Assembly (NCBI RefSeq): GCF_000284095.1
Contig: NC_017068.1
Coordinates: 1,302,001-1,366,000 of the forward strand
DNA from: Selenomonas ruminantium subsp. lactilytica TAM6421
GTDB lineage: Bacteria > Bacillota > Negativicutes > Selenomonadales > Selenomonadaceae
Direction of reading: 5' to 3'
DNA length: 64,000 nucleotides
The notes under the pieces: model-generated
Databases searched by the model: none
Seen by the model: the letters and a program-made list of their open reading frames with translations, nothing else
Told to the model about the DNA's origin: nothing
Shown here: piece by piece, positions 17,670 through 26,793 of the stretch
Layout: every line of letters starts with the position of its first letter
How positions within the stretch are numbered: position 1 is the stretch's first letter
Translations under genes and position numbers: made by a program

Positions 17670-19391
17670 ATGCTGAAAACACTTACGGTCTGGAATTTTG
17701 CCCTGCTGGAGCATGTGCAGGTGGAGTTCGGTGAGGGACTCAATATCCTTACCGGTGAGACTGGCGCGGGCAAGTCCATCCTGATTGATGCCCTGGGTGC
17801 CATACTGGGACAACGGGTATCTGCTGATGCCATCCGTACCGGCTGCGACTGGCTGCGGGTGGAAGCCGTCTTCACCCTAGAGGATGAATCCCTGGGACTC
17901 CATGAACTTTTGTCCGGACAGGCCATTGACGACTCGGAGGGCATGCTGATCATTACCCGTCAGGTCACCAAGGCCGGGCGCAGTATGGTATTGGTCAACG
18001 GCTGTCATGTGACGCTGACCATCCTCAAACAGATCGGTGCCTTCCTCGTGGATATTCATGGACAGAATGAAAATCTGGCTCTGCTGAAGGAAGAAAGTCA
18101 GTTTGCTTTGCTTGACCAGTTTGATCCGGATCTGACAGAGGCGCTGGCGGGCTATAAGCAGATCTATACCGCCTGGCGGGACAAACAGCAGGAACACAAG
18201 GAAAAGGAACAGGCCGCCCGGGAATATGCTCAGCGCCTCGATATGCTGCGCTGGCAGGACAAGGAAATCAGTGAGGCGGAACTCAAGGAAAATGAGGATG
18301 AGGAGCTGGATGCTGAGATCCGCAAGCTTTCCCATGCCGAAAAGATTGCCGGTTTCGTGGAAGAATCCTATAATCTGCTGGTTGTGGGAGCAGGCGGCGG
18401 GCAGGCCGTTCTGGCGGCGGTAGCCAAGGTGAAGAAGAACCTCGAGGACATGAGCCGCTATGATGATTCCCTGGAGAATACCTATACCATGGTGGAAGAG
18501 GCTTATATCTCCTTGCAGGAAGCGGCTTCGGATTTGCGTGATTATGGCGAGTCACTGGAATTCCAGCCAGCCAGGCTCGACCGCCTCCAGAGCCGTATGG
18601 ATGTGATTGACCGGCTCTGCCGGAAATATGGTGCTACGATAGCTGATGTGTTGGAACATCAGCAGAAGGTGCAGCAGGAACTTCTCGATATCGAAAATTA
18701 CGATGACGATATGGCCCAGCTTGAAAAAGAGATCGCGGCGTTGGAAGAAAAACTGCGGGCCAAGGCGGACAATCTGACCAGGCTGCGCCAGCGGGCGGCA
18801 GAAGAATTGTCAGCAGCTATTGGCAGTCAGTTGACTGCTCTGGGGATGCTTCAGGCGGCGTTCCATATCCGTGTGACACCTGCGGAAAAATTCCTGGCTA
18901 ACGGTACCGATAATGTGGCCATGTATTTCTCAGCCAATCCGGGTGAAGAAGAAAAACTCCTGTCCAAAGTGGCTTCCGGTGGTGAACTTTCCCGTATTGC
19001 TCTGGCCATCAAGACAGTGGCGGCCTCGCGGGATTCCTCTGTGCCCAGCATGGTATTCGATGAAATCGACACCGGTATTGGCGGACGCACTGCTCAGATG
19101 GTGGCCGAACGCATTGCGCTTGTGGCTCAGTACAAGCAGGTGCTCTGTATCACCCATCTGCCCCAGATTGCCTGCATGGCCGATGTCCATCTCTATATCG
19201 CCAAGACCAGTGCCGGCGATTCCACGGTTACCCAGGTGCGGCCTTTGACCGAGCGCGAACGCATCAGCGAAATCGCCCGTATGGCCTCCGGCGTCGATGT
19301 GACGACAGCTTCTCTGGACAACGCCAAGGAAATGGTCAGCCATGCTAAACTGACCAAAAAGAACTTTGCTGTAAAAGCTAAAGACGAATAA
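17670..19391 (+). CDS. recN: DNA repair protein RecN
   Basis: SMC-like ATPase acting on double-strand breaks. N-terminal Walker A GETGAGKSI, long central coiled coils (about residues 150-370), C-terminal signature region LLSKVASGGELSRIALAIK and Walker B MVFDEIDTGIGG followed by ITHLPQIA. 573 residues, full length. Terminates the housekeeping operon. Confidence 0.97.
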   Translation: MLKTLTVWNFALLEHVQVEFGEGLNILTGETGAGKSILIDALGAILGQRVSADAIRTGCDWLRVEAVFTLEDESLGLHELLSGQAIDDSEGMLIITRQVTKAGRSMVLVNGCHVTLTILKQIGAFLVDIHGQNENLALLKEESQFALLDQFDPDLTEALAGYKQIYTAWRDKQQEHKEKEQAAREYAQRLDMLRWQDKEISEAELKENEDEELDAEIRKLSHAEKIAGFVEESYNLLVVGAGGGQAVLAAVAKVKKNLEDMSRYDDSLENTYTMVEEAYISLQEAASDLRDYGESLEFQPARLDRLQSRMDVIDRLCRKYGATIADVLEHQQKVQQELLDIENYDDDMAQLEKEIAALEEKLRAKADNLTRLRQRAAEELSAAIGSQLTALGMLQAAFHIRVTPAEKFLANGTDNVAMYFSANPGEEEKLLSKVASGGELSRIALAIKTVAASRDSSVPSMVFDEIDTGIGGRTAQMVAERIALVAQYKQVLCITHLPQIACMADVHLYIAKTSAGDSTVTQVRPLTERERISEIARMASGVDVTTASLDNAKEMVSHAKLTKKNFAVKAKDE

Positions 19392-19395
19392 AGAA

Positions 19396-19436
19396 ATTGC
19401 CTTACAGAATCCGTAGTAGTTCTGTAAGGCAATTTT
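19396..19436. terminator. bidirectional terminator between recN and a convergent small gene
   Basis: Fourteen-base-pair perfect stem ATTGCCTTACAGAA/TTCTGTAAGGCAAT with T tract; A-rich bases on the left allow use from both strands. Confidence 0.92.
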
Positions 19437-19444
19437 GCTCTATG

Positions 19445-19708
19445 TCAGTCCGGTTCGTTCAGACCTTCAACTTCGATGGCTTCATCATAATTGTGGCTTA
19501 TCAGGCAGCAACAGAAGGAAATGAAGTTGCAGTCCACCAGTAGTTCTTCGATTTTTTGCTGGTATTTACCGGCCTGGTGCAGGGCTAATAGCTCGCGCAG
19601 ATCCGCTTTGCTGAAGCCGTAGCCGATGGCACTGCTCAGCATGGCGCCATCATTTACCGATTCCAGGGCAGCACCCCAGTTGCTTTGAATTTCATCTTTG
19701 TTGATCAT
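19445..19708 (-). CDS. hypothetical protein, Nif11-like leader length
   Basis: Small acidic protein of 87 residues that I cannot assign. It starts at the ATG at 19708 behind AGGAGG (minus strand). Features are GAMLSSAIGYGFSKADLRELLAL in the middle, a C-terminal part rich in Cys (DCNFISFCCCLISH) and an acidic end. The short helical segment with a GYGFSKADL motif recalls Nif11-type leader peptides, but without a neighbouring modification enzyme this is only a resemblance. Convergent with recN, sharing its terminator. Confidence 0.6.
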   Translation of the reverse strand: MINKDEIQSNWGAALESVNDGAMLSSAIGYGFSKADLRELLALHQAGKYQQKIEELLVDCNFISFCCCLISHNYDEAIEVEGLNEPD

Positions 19709-19834
19709 CAAACCATCCTCCTGTTTTTCGCATAATAGATTTACCCATCCGCCATAATAGCATGGTCAGGTTAGAAAATCATGAGAATGGGGAAAATAAG
19801 AGGGAATCTTTCCATCTCGGATAATGGAAATTTA

Positions 19835-19863
19835 TTGACAGGAGTTTTTCTATATGTTATACT
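19835..19863 (+). promoter_or_regulatory. promoter of the eat-eut-cob operon
   Basis: -35 TTGACA (19835-19840), 17-base spacer, -10 TATACT (19858-19863), leaving a leader of about 170 bases before the permease start. Confidence 0.75.
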
Positions 19864-19887
19864 CGTTTCATCATTCAGATAGCAATG

Positions 19888-20020
19888 GCGCTTGTGAAGA
19901 GGCTGGGCCCGGTCTCTTGCAAGCGCTTTTCTTGTTGATGGATGAATCGCAATAATCGATACTTCAGGCAATGGAGCCAGTTTGTTTGGTGGGGAAAACC
20001 GCCAGGCAGGCTGGCTTTTT
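19888..20020 (+). promoter_or_regulatory. structured leader with two terminator-like hairpins ahead of the ethanolamine operon
   Basis: First hairpin GCGCTTG...CAAGCGC (19888-19926, extended by inner AGAG/CTCT) is followed by TTTT. The second, GCCAG/CTGGC (20001-20015), is followed by TTTTT and lies just upstream of the ribosome-binding site GGAGGAA. A competing pairing GGTGG/CCGCC overlaps the second hairpin. This is the layout of a termination/antitermination switch. Firmicute eut genes are known to be controlled by EutV (ANTAR) antitermination or a cobalamin riboswitch. I could not match either consensus, and no eutVW gene is in the window. Confidence 0.55.
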
Positions 20021-20038
20021 GCGATAGGAGGAATTTGT

Positions 20039-21427
20039 ATGAGCATGAATCATGGAACAATGGCTGTTTCACAGCCGGTTGAAGCAAAGCGGGAGGAGAA
20101 TCTGACCCGGGTGCTGAAGCCCATCCACTTATGGGCCTTGGCGGTGGGGCTGGTGATTTCCGGCAACTATTTCGGCTGGAGCTATGGCTTTGCCGCCGGC
20201 GGTGTTATGGGCCTGGCCTTGGCCCTGATTCCCGTGACGATCTTCTATGTGACCTTTATCCTTTCCTATTCGGAGCTGGCTACGGCCATTCCCCATGCCG
20301 GCGGGCCCTCTGCTTATGCCCGCCGGGCCATGGGCAAGTTCGGCGGCTATCTGAACGGCATCAGCTGCCTGATTGAATTCGTCTTTGCCCCGCCGGCCAT
20401 TGCTTTGGCGGTAGGCGGTTATGTCCATGCCCTGCTGCCGGCCATTGATCCCATGGTGGCCACGGTGGCGGCCTTCTTCTTCTTCATTTTCCTGAACTAT
20501 CTGGGCATGAAGACCTCGGCCACTTTTGAACTGGCGGTGACGGTTATCGCCCTGCTGGGCCTCGTGATTTACTGGGGGCTGGCAGCACCTCATTTCGATG
20601 CGGCCCGCATCATGTCCACGCCGCTTCTGCCCCATGGCTTTGATGGCCTGATGGCGGCCGTGCCCTTTGCCATCTGGTTCTTCCTGGCCATTGAAGGCGG
20701 CGCCATGAGTGCCGAGGAAATGGTGGATCCTCAGCGGGATATTCCCAAGGGCTTCCTGAGTGGCATGGCCACCTTGCTGGTCATGGCGGTCTTGACCCTG
20801 TTTTTGACGGCTGGTATTGCCGATATTGACGCGGTTTCGTCTGTGGACTTTCCTTTGCCCCTGGCCCTGAGTGCTGCCTATGGTGACGGTTCCCTGCCGG
20901 CGCTCCTGATGAGCGGTATCGGCCTCTTCGGTCTGGTGGCATCGCTGCATGGCATTATCGTGGGCTATTCCCGTCAGACCTATGCCATGGCCCGCACGGG
21001 CTATCTGCCCAAGTTCCTGGCCCGTCTGGATGAAAAGCATCATACGCCGGTCTGGGCTTTGGTACTGCCTGGTATCGTCTGCCTGTTCACGGCCTTGACC
21101 GGTCTTACGGACCTGGTCATCACCATTGCCTGCTATGGTTCCGTGGTCATGTATCTGACCAGCCTGGTTTCCTTCCTGATCCTGCGTCATAAGGAACCGG
21201 CACTGAAGCGTCCCTTCCGTGTACCCAGCATGATCATTCCGGTCATCAGCGTGCTCATGGCCATCTTCTGTCTGGTAAGCCTGTTGATGGCTTCCAGTGA
21301 AGTGCTGCCCTATGTAGCTGGCATCTACGCCCTTTCCATTGCGTACTATTTCATCCATGGCAACAAGCATATCCGTCCCTTTGAGGAAGAATTCGGCGTG
21401 CTGGATGAACTGGATGAGGAAGCCTGA
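20039..21427 (+). CDS. eat: ethanolamine permease
   Basis: APC-superfamily transporter of 462 residues with about 12 hydrophobic segments. LKPIHLWALAVGLVISGNYFGWSYGFAAGGVMG at the N-terminus and FFLAIEGGAMSAEEMVDPQRDIPKG in the middle are characteristic of Eat. Start at ATG 20039 behind AGGAGGA. First gene of an operon continuing into eutA, two bases downstream, so the substrate is very probably ethanolamine. Confidence 0.93.
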   Translation: MSMNHGTMAVSQPVEAKREENLTRVLKPIHLWALAVGLVISGNYFGWSYGFAAGGVMGLALALIPVTIFYVTFILSYSELATAIPHAGGPSAYARRAMGKFGGYLNGISCLIEFVFAPPAIALAVGGYVHALLPAIDPMVATVAAFFFFIFLNYLGMKTSATFELAVTVIALLGLVIYWGLAAPHFDAARIMSTPLLPHGFDGLMAAVPFAIWFFLAIEGGAMSAEEMVDPQRDIPKGFLSGMATLLVMAVLTLFLTAGIADIDAVSSVDFPLPLALSAAYGDGSLPALLMSGIGLFGLVASLHGIIVGYSRQTYAMARTGYLPKFLARLDEKHHTPVWALVLPGIVCLFTALTGLTDLVITIACYGSVVMYLTSLVSFLILRHKEPALKRPFRVPSMIIPVISVLMAIFCLVSLLMASSEVLPYVAGIYALSIAYYFIHGNKHIRPFEEEFGVLDELDEEA

Positions 21428-21429
21428 TC

Positions 21430-22836
21430 ATGGCGGAGGAAATCATCAGTGCCGGCATCGATATCGGCACCACCACGTCGCAGGTGATCTTCAGCCGATT
21501 GCAGCTGGAAAACAATTCCTACACGGCGGTGCCCAATGTGCGCATCGCCAAGAAGGAAGTCATCTATAAAAGTCCCATCCATTTCACGCCTTTGTGTGGG
21601 GATGGCAATATCGATGAGGAGGCACTGGACCATATCCTGCTGGCGGAGTATGAGAAGGCTCATCTCCGCCGGGAAGATATTGCCACCGGCGCCGTCATCA
21701 TCACCGGGGAGAGTTCCCGCAAGGAAAATGCCCGGCTGGCAGTGGAAAGACTATCCGCTGCCGCCGGGGATTTTGTGGTGGCCACCGCCGGCCCGGATCT
21801 GGAATCGGTGCTGGCCGGTTACGGCGCCGGGGCAGCGGCCTTGTCTGAACGCTGTCCCTATCCTGTGGCCAATTTCGATATTGGCGGCGGCACCACCAAT
21901 GTGGCGGTTTTCCTGGGAGGAGAACTGCAGGATGCCTTTGCTCTGGATATCGGGGGCAGGCTGGTGAGGTTGTCAGAAAATCATCAAGTCCTGTATATGT
22001 CCCCGCGAATCCAGCCACTGGCAGAGGAGCTGGGTTTATCCCTGTGCGAAGGGAAAATCGCTGACTTGGCTGAACTGGAAAAGCTGGCCCGGCGGTTTGC
22101 GGAAATCTGCCTGCGTATCTGTCTGGATCAGTCACTGACAATTGGAGAAGAGGGGTTGTTCCTGGGGCACGGCAAGCGTTTGGGGAAACTGCCTGCCGTG
22201 ATGTTCTCCGGTGGGGTGGCGGAATACATTTATGGGGACTCAGTGGCAGAAGGCCGCTGGGAGGATATACTGCGTCATGGGGATATTGGCCCCTTGGTGG
22301 GGGCTGCGTTCCGGCGCGTTTTTGCGGACAATCTGGAGGTTCAGTTCCTGACACCTCAGGAGCGTATCCGGGCCACGGTTATCGGGGCGGGCAGCTATGT
22401 CGTGCATCTGAGCGGCAGCACCGTGCTGATGGCAGAGGAATTGTCGCCCTTGCAGAATATTCCCGTAATCCGGCTGGACCATCCGGAGCAGACGGAAAAG
22501 CTGGCCGCTGAGTACCGGCTGAAACGGGATATCTATCCGGCAGGACAGCAGACAGCTATTGCCATGGCCGGCCCGGGCATGGGTGGCTATGCAGAGCTCA
22601 AAGCATTGGCCCGTTGTCTGGTGGAGATGACGGCTGACGAGGATAATATCCTGCTGGTCATTATGGAGCAGGATCTGGCCAAGGCCTTGGGGCTGCTGAT
22701 GCAGAGCTTGGGCAAGGGGCGGCGGATCATCTGCTTGGATCGCATCCGGGCCCTGCCCGGGGATTATATCGACGTGGGCAAGCCGGTGGCCGGAACGGTG
22801 CCGGTGGTGGTGAAAACCCTGATTTTCAAGAGTTGA
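21430..22836 (+). CDS. eutA: ethanolamine ammonia-lyase reactivating factor EutA
   Basis: Chaperone-like ATPase that swaps inactive cobalamin out of EutBC. Actin/Hsp70-type phosphate-binding motif GIDIGTTTSQVIFSRL at the N-terminus and a second, NFDIGGGTTNVAVF, in the middle; SGGVAEYIYGD near residue 258. 468 residues, normal. Placed directly upstream of its clients eutB and eutC. Confidence 0.96.
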   Translation: MAEEIISAGIDIGTTTSQVIFSRLQLENNSYTAVPNVRIAKKEVIYKSPIHFTPLCGDGNIDEEALDHILLAEYEKAHLRREDIATGAVIITGESSRKENARLAVERLSAAAGDFVVATAGPDLESVLAGYGAGAAALSERCPYPVANFDIGGGTTNVAVFLGGELQDAFALDIGGRLVRLSENHQVLYMSPRIQPLAEELGLSLCEGKIADLAELEKLARRFAEICLRICLDQSLTIGEEGLFLGHGKRLGKLPAVMFSGGVAEYIYGDSVAEGRWEDILRHGDIGPLVGAAFRRVFADNLEVQFLTPQERIRATVIGAGSYVVHLSGSTVLMAEELSPLQNIPVIRLDHPEQTEKLAAEYRLKRDIYPAGQQTAIAMAGPGMGGYAELKALARCLVEMTADEDNILLVIMEQDLAKALGLLMQSLGKGRRIICLDRIRALPGDYIDVGKPVAGTVPVVVKTLIFKS

Positions 22837-22851
22837 AGGTAGGAAAGCAAA

Positions 22852-24249
22852 ATGAAATTGAAGACGAATCTCTTTGGCCGGACCTATTCCTTCCGTGATG
22901 TGAAGGATGTGCTGGCCAAAGCCAATGAAGAAAAATCCGGCGATATGCTAGCCGGCATTGCCGCCAGTGGCAATGTGGAGCGGGTGGCCGCTAAAGTTGT
23001 GCTGGCAGAAATGACCATGGCGGACCTGCGGGAAAATCCCGTGGTCCCCTATGAGGAAGACGATATCACCAGAGCCGACCAGGATGCTCTGGAAGATCTT
23101 GCCTATCAGAAGATCAAGGGATTTACGGTGGGGGATTTTCGGGAATTCCTGCTGAGTGCCACGGAAGAAGAGATTGCTGCTATCCGGCCCGGGCTTACAG
23201 CGGAAATGGTGGCCGGGGTTACCAAGCTCATGTCCAATATGGATCTGGTCTATGCGGCGAAAAAGATGCATGTGGAAGCCACCTGCAACACCACCATCGG
23301 CCGGCTGGGCACCCTGTCCTCCCGGCTGCAGCCCAATCATGCCACGGATAATCCTGCCGGCATCATGGCTTCGGTACTGGAAGGCATCAGCTACGGCGTG
23401 GGGGACGCCGTTATCGGCCTGAATCCGGCGGTGGACACCATCGACAGCGTGGCCGATATCCTGAAGGAGTTCAAGACCTTTATAGAAAAATGGCAGCTGC
23501 CCACTCAGAATTGCGTATTAGCCCATGTGACCACCCAGATGAAGGTGCTGGAAAAGGATCTGGCGCCCATGGATCTGATGTTCCAGAGTCTGGCAGGTTC
23601 GGAAGTGGCCAGCCGGGCCTTTGGCATCAATGTGGCCCTGATGGATGAGGCCTATGAACTGATGCGGGAGAAAAAGAGCTCTGCGGGGCCCAACTTCATG
23701 TATTTCGAGACGGGGCAGGGCTCGGAACTGTCCTCCGACGGCCATCATGGTGCCGACCAATTGGTGATGGAGGCCCGCTGCTATGCCTTTGCTAAGCGAT
23801 ATCATCCCTTCCTGGTCAATACGGTAGTGGGCTTTATCGGCCCCGAATACCTCTATGATGGCCGCCAGATGATAAGGGCGGGCCTGGAGGATCACTTCAT
23901 GGGGAAATTGACGGGGATTCCCATGGGCTGCGATGTCTGCTATACCAATCACATGCGGGCTGACCAGAACGATTTGGAGAATCTGGCCATGATGCTGGCC
24001 ATGGCGGACTGCAACTACATCATGGGCATTCCCGGCGGGGATGATGTGATGCTGATGTATCAGACCACCAGCTATCATGATGTGGCTTCCCTGCGGCGCA
24101 TTACGGGCAAACAGCCCATTGCAGAATTTGCCCGGCGTATGCAGGAACTGGGAATTTTTGACGAGCAGGGGCATCTGACGGAGATTGCCGGAGATCCGTC
24201 CCTGTTCTATGGTTTGGATAAAAAATTGGCAGGAGGTATCGCCGTATGA
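22852..24249 (+). CDS. eutB: ethanolamine ammonia-lyase, large subunit
   Basis: Adenosylcobalamin-dependent lyase converting ethanolamine to acetaldehyde and ammonia; EutB forms the TIM barrel with the substrate site. The 465-residue sequence has the expected segments CNTTIGRLGTLSSRLQPNHATDNP, FETGQGSELSSDGHHGADQ and NTVVGFIGPEYLYDGRQ. Overlaps eutC by four bases (ATGA). Confidence 0.98.
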   Translation: MKLKTNLFGRTYSFRDVKDVLAKANEEKSGDMLAGIAASGNVERVAAKVVLAEMTMADLRENPVVPYEEDDITRADQDALEDLAYQKIKGFTVGDFREFLLSATEEEIAAIRPGLTAEMVAGVTKLMSNMDLVYAAKKMHVEATCNTTIGRLGTLSSRLQPNHATDNPAGIMASVLEGISYGVGDAVIGLNPAVDTIDSVADILKEFKTFIEKWQLPTQNCVLAHVTTQMKVLEKDLAPMDLMFQSLAGSEVASRAFGINVALMDEAYELMREKKSSAGPNFMYFETGQGSELSSDGHHGADQLVMEARCYAFAKRYHPFLVNTVVGFIGPEYLYDGRQMIRAGLEDHFMGKLTGIPMGCDVCYTNHMRADQNDLENLAMMLAMADCNYIMGIPGGDDVMLMYQTTSYHDVASLRRITGKQPIAEFARRMQELGIFDEQGHLTEIAGDPSLFYGLDKKLAGGIAV

Positions 24250-25028
24250 GGGAGAAGGAAGAAGCAGGATTTGTCCGGGATATTTCCCAGCCGGAGATCA
24301 AGGATAAAGTACTCATTGCAAAGCCCCAAAGCCTGGAGATGGTGAAGCGGCTGAAGAAAAGCACCAATGCCCGTTTGGGCGTTGGTCGTGCCGGGGACCG
24401 CTATAGGACGGAAACGCTGCTGAAATTCCGGGCAGACCATGCCATTGCCCAGGATGCCGTCTGGACAGATATCGACGAGACCCTGATTGATGAAATGGGC
24501 TTCTACAAGGTTCAGACCCTGGTGCAGGACAAGGAGGAATACGTGCGGCGGCCGGATAGGGGGCGCATCTTCTCCACGGAAACCATGGAAGCCATGAAAC
24601 GGGACTGCATCCATGATCCCGATGTGCAGATTGTGGTGGCGGATGGCCTCAGCGGTTTTGCCATCAATGCCAATCTCAAGGATATCTACGCCATCATGAT
24701 GGATGGCTTTGCCGAAAAGAGCTATAGCGTGGGGACCCCCATATTTGTGCGTTACAGCCGGGTAGCCACCATGGACAAGATCAGCGAGGCTTTGGGGGCC
24801 ACGGTTACCATTCAGCTCATTGGGGAGCGGCCGGGGTTGGCTACAGGCGAGAGCATGAGCGTCTATATGGCCTACAAGGCCAGCAGCCAAAAGCCGGAAT
24901 CCCAGCGCACGGTGGTATCCAATATCTATCAGCAGGGCATACCGCCCTTGGAGGCCGGCGCTCAGGTGGTGCATCTGACGGAAGTGCTCATGCGGGAAAA
25001 GAAAAGCGGGGTGGAATTGAAGATATGA
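24246..25028 (+). CDS. eutC: ethanolamine ammonia-lyase, small subunit
   Basis: B12-binding small subunit of the lyase: KSTNARLGVGRAGDRYRTETLLKFRADHAIAQDAV is the classical EutC signature, with VADGLSGFAINAN and IGERPGLATGESMSVYMAY further on. 260 residues, slightly shorter than enterobacterial EutC. Overlaps eutB upstream and cobT downstream, so the enzyme and cofactor genes are translationally coupled. Confidence 0.98.
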   Translation: MREKEEAGFVRDISQPEIKDKVLIAKPQSLEMVKRLKKSTNARLGVGRAGDRYRTETLLKFRADHAIAQDAVWTDIDETLIDEMGFYKVQTLVQDKEEYVRRPDRGRIFSTETMEAMKRDCIHDPDVQIVVADGLSGFAINANLKDIYAIMMDGFAEKSYSVGTPIFVRYSRVATMDKISEALGATVTIQLIGERPGLATGESMSVYMAYKASSQKPESQRTVVSNIYQQGIPPLEAGAQVVHLTEVLMREKKSGVELKI

Positions 25029-26041
25029 TGCAGGGAGAAGCAGAGCGCATCACAGCCAGCATGGCCATCCCGCCGGGAAGCCTGGGACTGTTGGAACAGC
25101 AGGTGCAGAAATTATTTATGGCCTGGCCGGAATTTTATCCGGAAATCAGGCCCCATCATTTTATCTTTGCCGCCGATAATGGCATTGTGACGGCAGGGGT
25201 GGTGCGGCAGGAGCAGGAGATCACCTATCTGCAGGCCAGCAATATGGTGGCCGGGGGTGCGGCCATCAGCTGTTTCTGCAAGTGCCAGCATGTGCCCTAT
25301 ACCGTGGTGGATGTGGGCATCAACAGCGAGGACGCCGTGGGCCTTGACCGCAAAGTGGCCCGGGGCACGAAGAACTTCCTGCACCAGCCCGCCATGACGG
25401 AGCGGGAATTCTGGCAGGCTTATGATGCTGGCGCCGAAATGGTGCAGCGGGCGGCAATAGCTGGCTGCAACCTGCTGTCCTTCGGGGAGATGGGCATTGG
25501 CAATACCACCACCTCCACGGCGGTGCTCCATGCCCTGACCGGGGCAAATCTCGTGGAAATCACTGGCTGCGGTGCCAATCCCGGCCATCCTGAGGTTATT
25601 CTGCGCAAGCGGGAGGTCATTGCGGCGGCCTGCAAGCTTTACGCTCCGTTGATGAAGGCTCCCCAGGGCATTATCCGCTGTGTGGGCGGCTTTGATATTG
25701 CCGCTCTCTGCGGCGCCATGATGGCCTGCCATGAAAAGAAGATCCCTTTCATGTTGGATGGTTTTATTACCGCCGTGGCCCTGGCCTGTGCTGCTACGAT
25801 CCAGCCGGAGGTTTCCCAAATGGCCATTCCCACCCATATGTCCAAGGAACCGGGGATGATTTATGCCCTGAAAAAAGGCGGTATAGCTCCTGAGGAAGTG
25901 CCTATTCAGGCGGGGCTGCGTCTGGGGGAGGGTACAGGCGCCATCCTGGGCTTGTCCATGCTGCGCACCATGGTATATACTGTATATAACATGAAAACCA
26001 TGGATGAACTGATGATGGAAGGTTGTGGTGCCGCGAAATGA
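25025..26041 (+). CDS. cobT: nicotinate-nucleotide:dimethylbenzimidazole phosphoribosyltransferase
   Basis: Activates the lower-ligand base of cobalamin by making the alpha-riboside phosphate. Signatures: PPGSLGLLEQ at the N-terminus, FAADNGIVTAGV, FGEMGIGNTTTSTAV, and the C-terminal LGEGTGA with its catalytic Glu. 338 residues. Coupled to eutC (ATGA overlap) and cobS. The presence in a eut operon suggests that lower-ligand attachment is expressed together with the B12-using enzyme. Confidence 0.96.
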   Translation: MMQGEAERITASMAIPPGSLGLLEQQVQKLFMAWPEFYPEIRPHHFIFAADNGIVTAGVVRQEQEITYLQASNMVAGGAAISCFCKCQHVPYTVVDVGINSEDAVGLDRKVARGTKNFLHQPAMTEREFWQAYDAGAEMVQRAAIAGCNLLSFGEMGIGNTTTSTAVLHALTGANLVEITGCGANPGHPEVILRKREVIAAACKLYAPLMKAPQGIIRCVGGFDIAALCGAMMACHEKKIPFMLDGFITAVALACAATIQPEVSQMAIPTHMSKEPGMIYALKKGGIAPEEVPIQAGLRLGEGTGAILGLSMLRTMVYTVYNMKTMDELMMEGCGAAK

Positions 26042-26793
26042 AGTGTTTCCATTCACTTGTCTTGATGTTGCAATTCTTTACCCGTTTGCCGCTGCCCTGG
26101 CAGATCCCCTTTGAGGAGGGGATGCTGGCCAGGGTTGTTGTCTGGCTGCCAGTGGTGGGGTTGGTTATCGGCAGTATCAACGCCCTGGCCTATGAGGCGG
26201 GCAACCTGCTGGCAGGGCCAATGGCCGGGATTTTAGTGGCCATGGGGGCCAACCTTTTCCTGACTGGGGGCTTTCATCTGGATGGTCTGGCCGATACCTG
26301 CGATGGCATCTATTCCAGCCGCAAGCGGGAGCGAATGCTGGAAATCATGAAGGACAGCCGTTTGGGCACAAATGGGGCCTGCGCCTTACTGATGGTGTTT
26401 TTGGCCCGCTATAGCGGCCTTAACATGTTGCCCGAGGATTTTATCCCTTGGGCTGTTTTGCTGATGCCTGTGGCCGCCAGAGCCTGCAATCCCCTGCTGA
26501 TGTTGTCCAACTATGCCCGCAAGGAGGGATTAGGCAATCTCTTTATAGGCAAGGTTTCCAAGAGGCGTGTGGCCTTATCGGTGTTTTTGGGGGGGCTATT
26601 GGTCTTTGGCCTGACGGGACAGGTCTGGCTGCTTATCGCCTATGCCCTGACGGCGGCCTTCCAGCCCCTGTTTTGCCGCTATATCACGGGCATCCTTGGA
26701 GGCATGACCGGCGATACTTTGGGGGCTGGTGACGAGCTCAGCGAGATGGTCTTTCTGGGGCTTTGCTGCATAGGTGCTTATCATGGCTGGTGA
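26038..26793 (+). CDS. cobS: adenosylcobinamide-GDP ribazoletransferase (cobalamin synthase)
   Basis: Integral membrane enzyme that joins AdoCbi-GDP with alpha-ribazole(-phosphate). FFTRLPLPW near the N-terminus, GGFHLDGLADTCDGIYSSRKRERMLEIMKDSRLGTNG (the family's active-site signature; only the pattern is quoted here) and several transmembrane segments. Starts at the ATG overlapping the cobT stop. 251 residues. Confidence 0.95.
   Translation: MKCFHSLVLMLQFFTRLPLPWQIPFEEGMLARVVVWLPVVGLVIGSINALAYEAGNLLAGPMAGILVAMGANLFLTGGFHLDGLADTCDGIYSSRKRERMLEIMKDSRLGTNGACALLMVFLARYSGLNMLPEDFIPWAVLLMPVAARACNPLLMLSNYARKEGLGNLFIGKVSKRRVALSVFLGGLLVFGLTGQVWLLIAYALTAAFQPLFCRYITGILGGMTGDTLGAGDELSEMVFLGLCCIGAYHGW

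Noticed and set aside
19860-20038. Adenosylcobalamin riboswitch before the eut-cob operon
   Set aside because: The conserved B12-box bases and the surrounding core could not be found on reading; only generic hairpins are visible.
20129-21370. Long minus-strand frame opposite the ethanolamine permease gene
   Set aside because: Its product is rich in His, Gln and Arg with no domain; it mirrors the high-GC third positions of the real gene.
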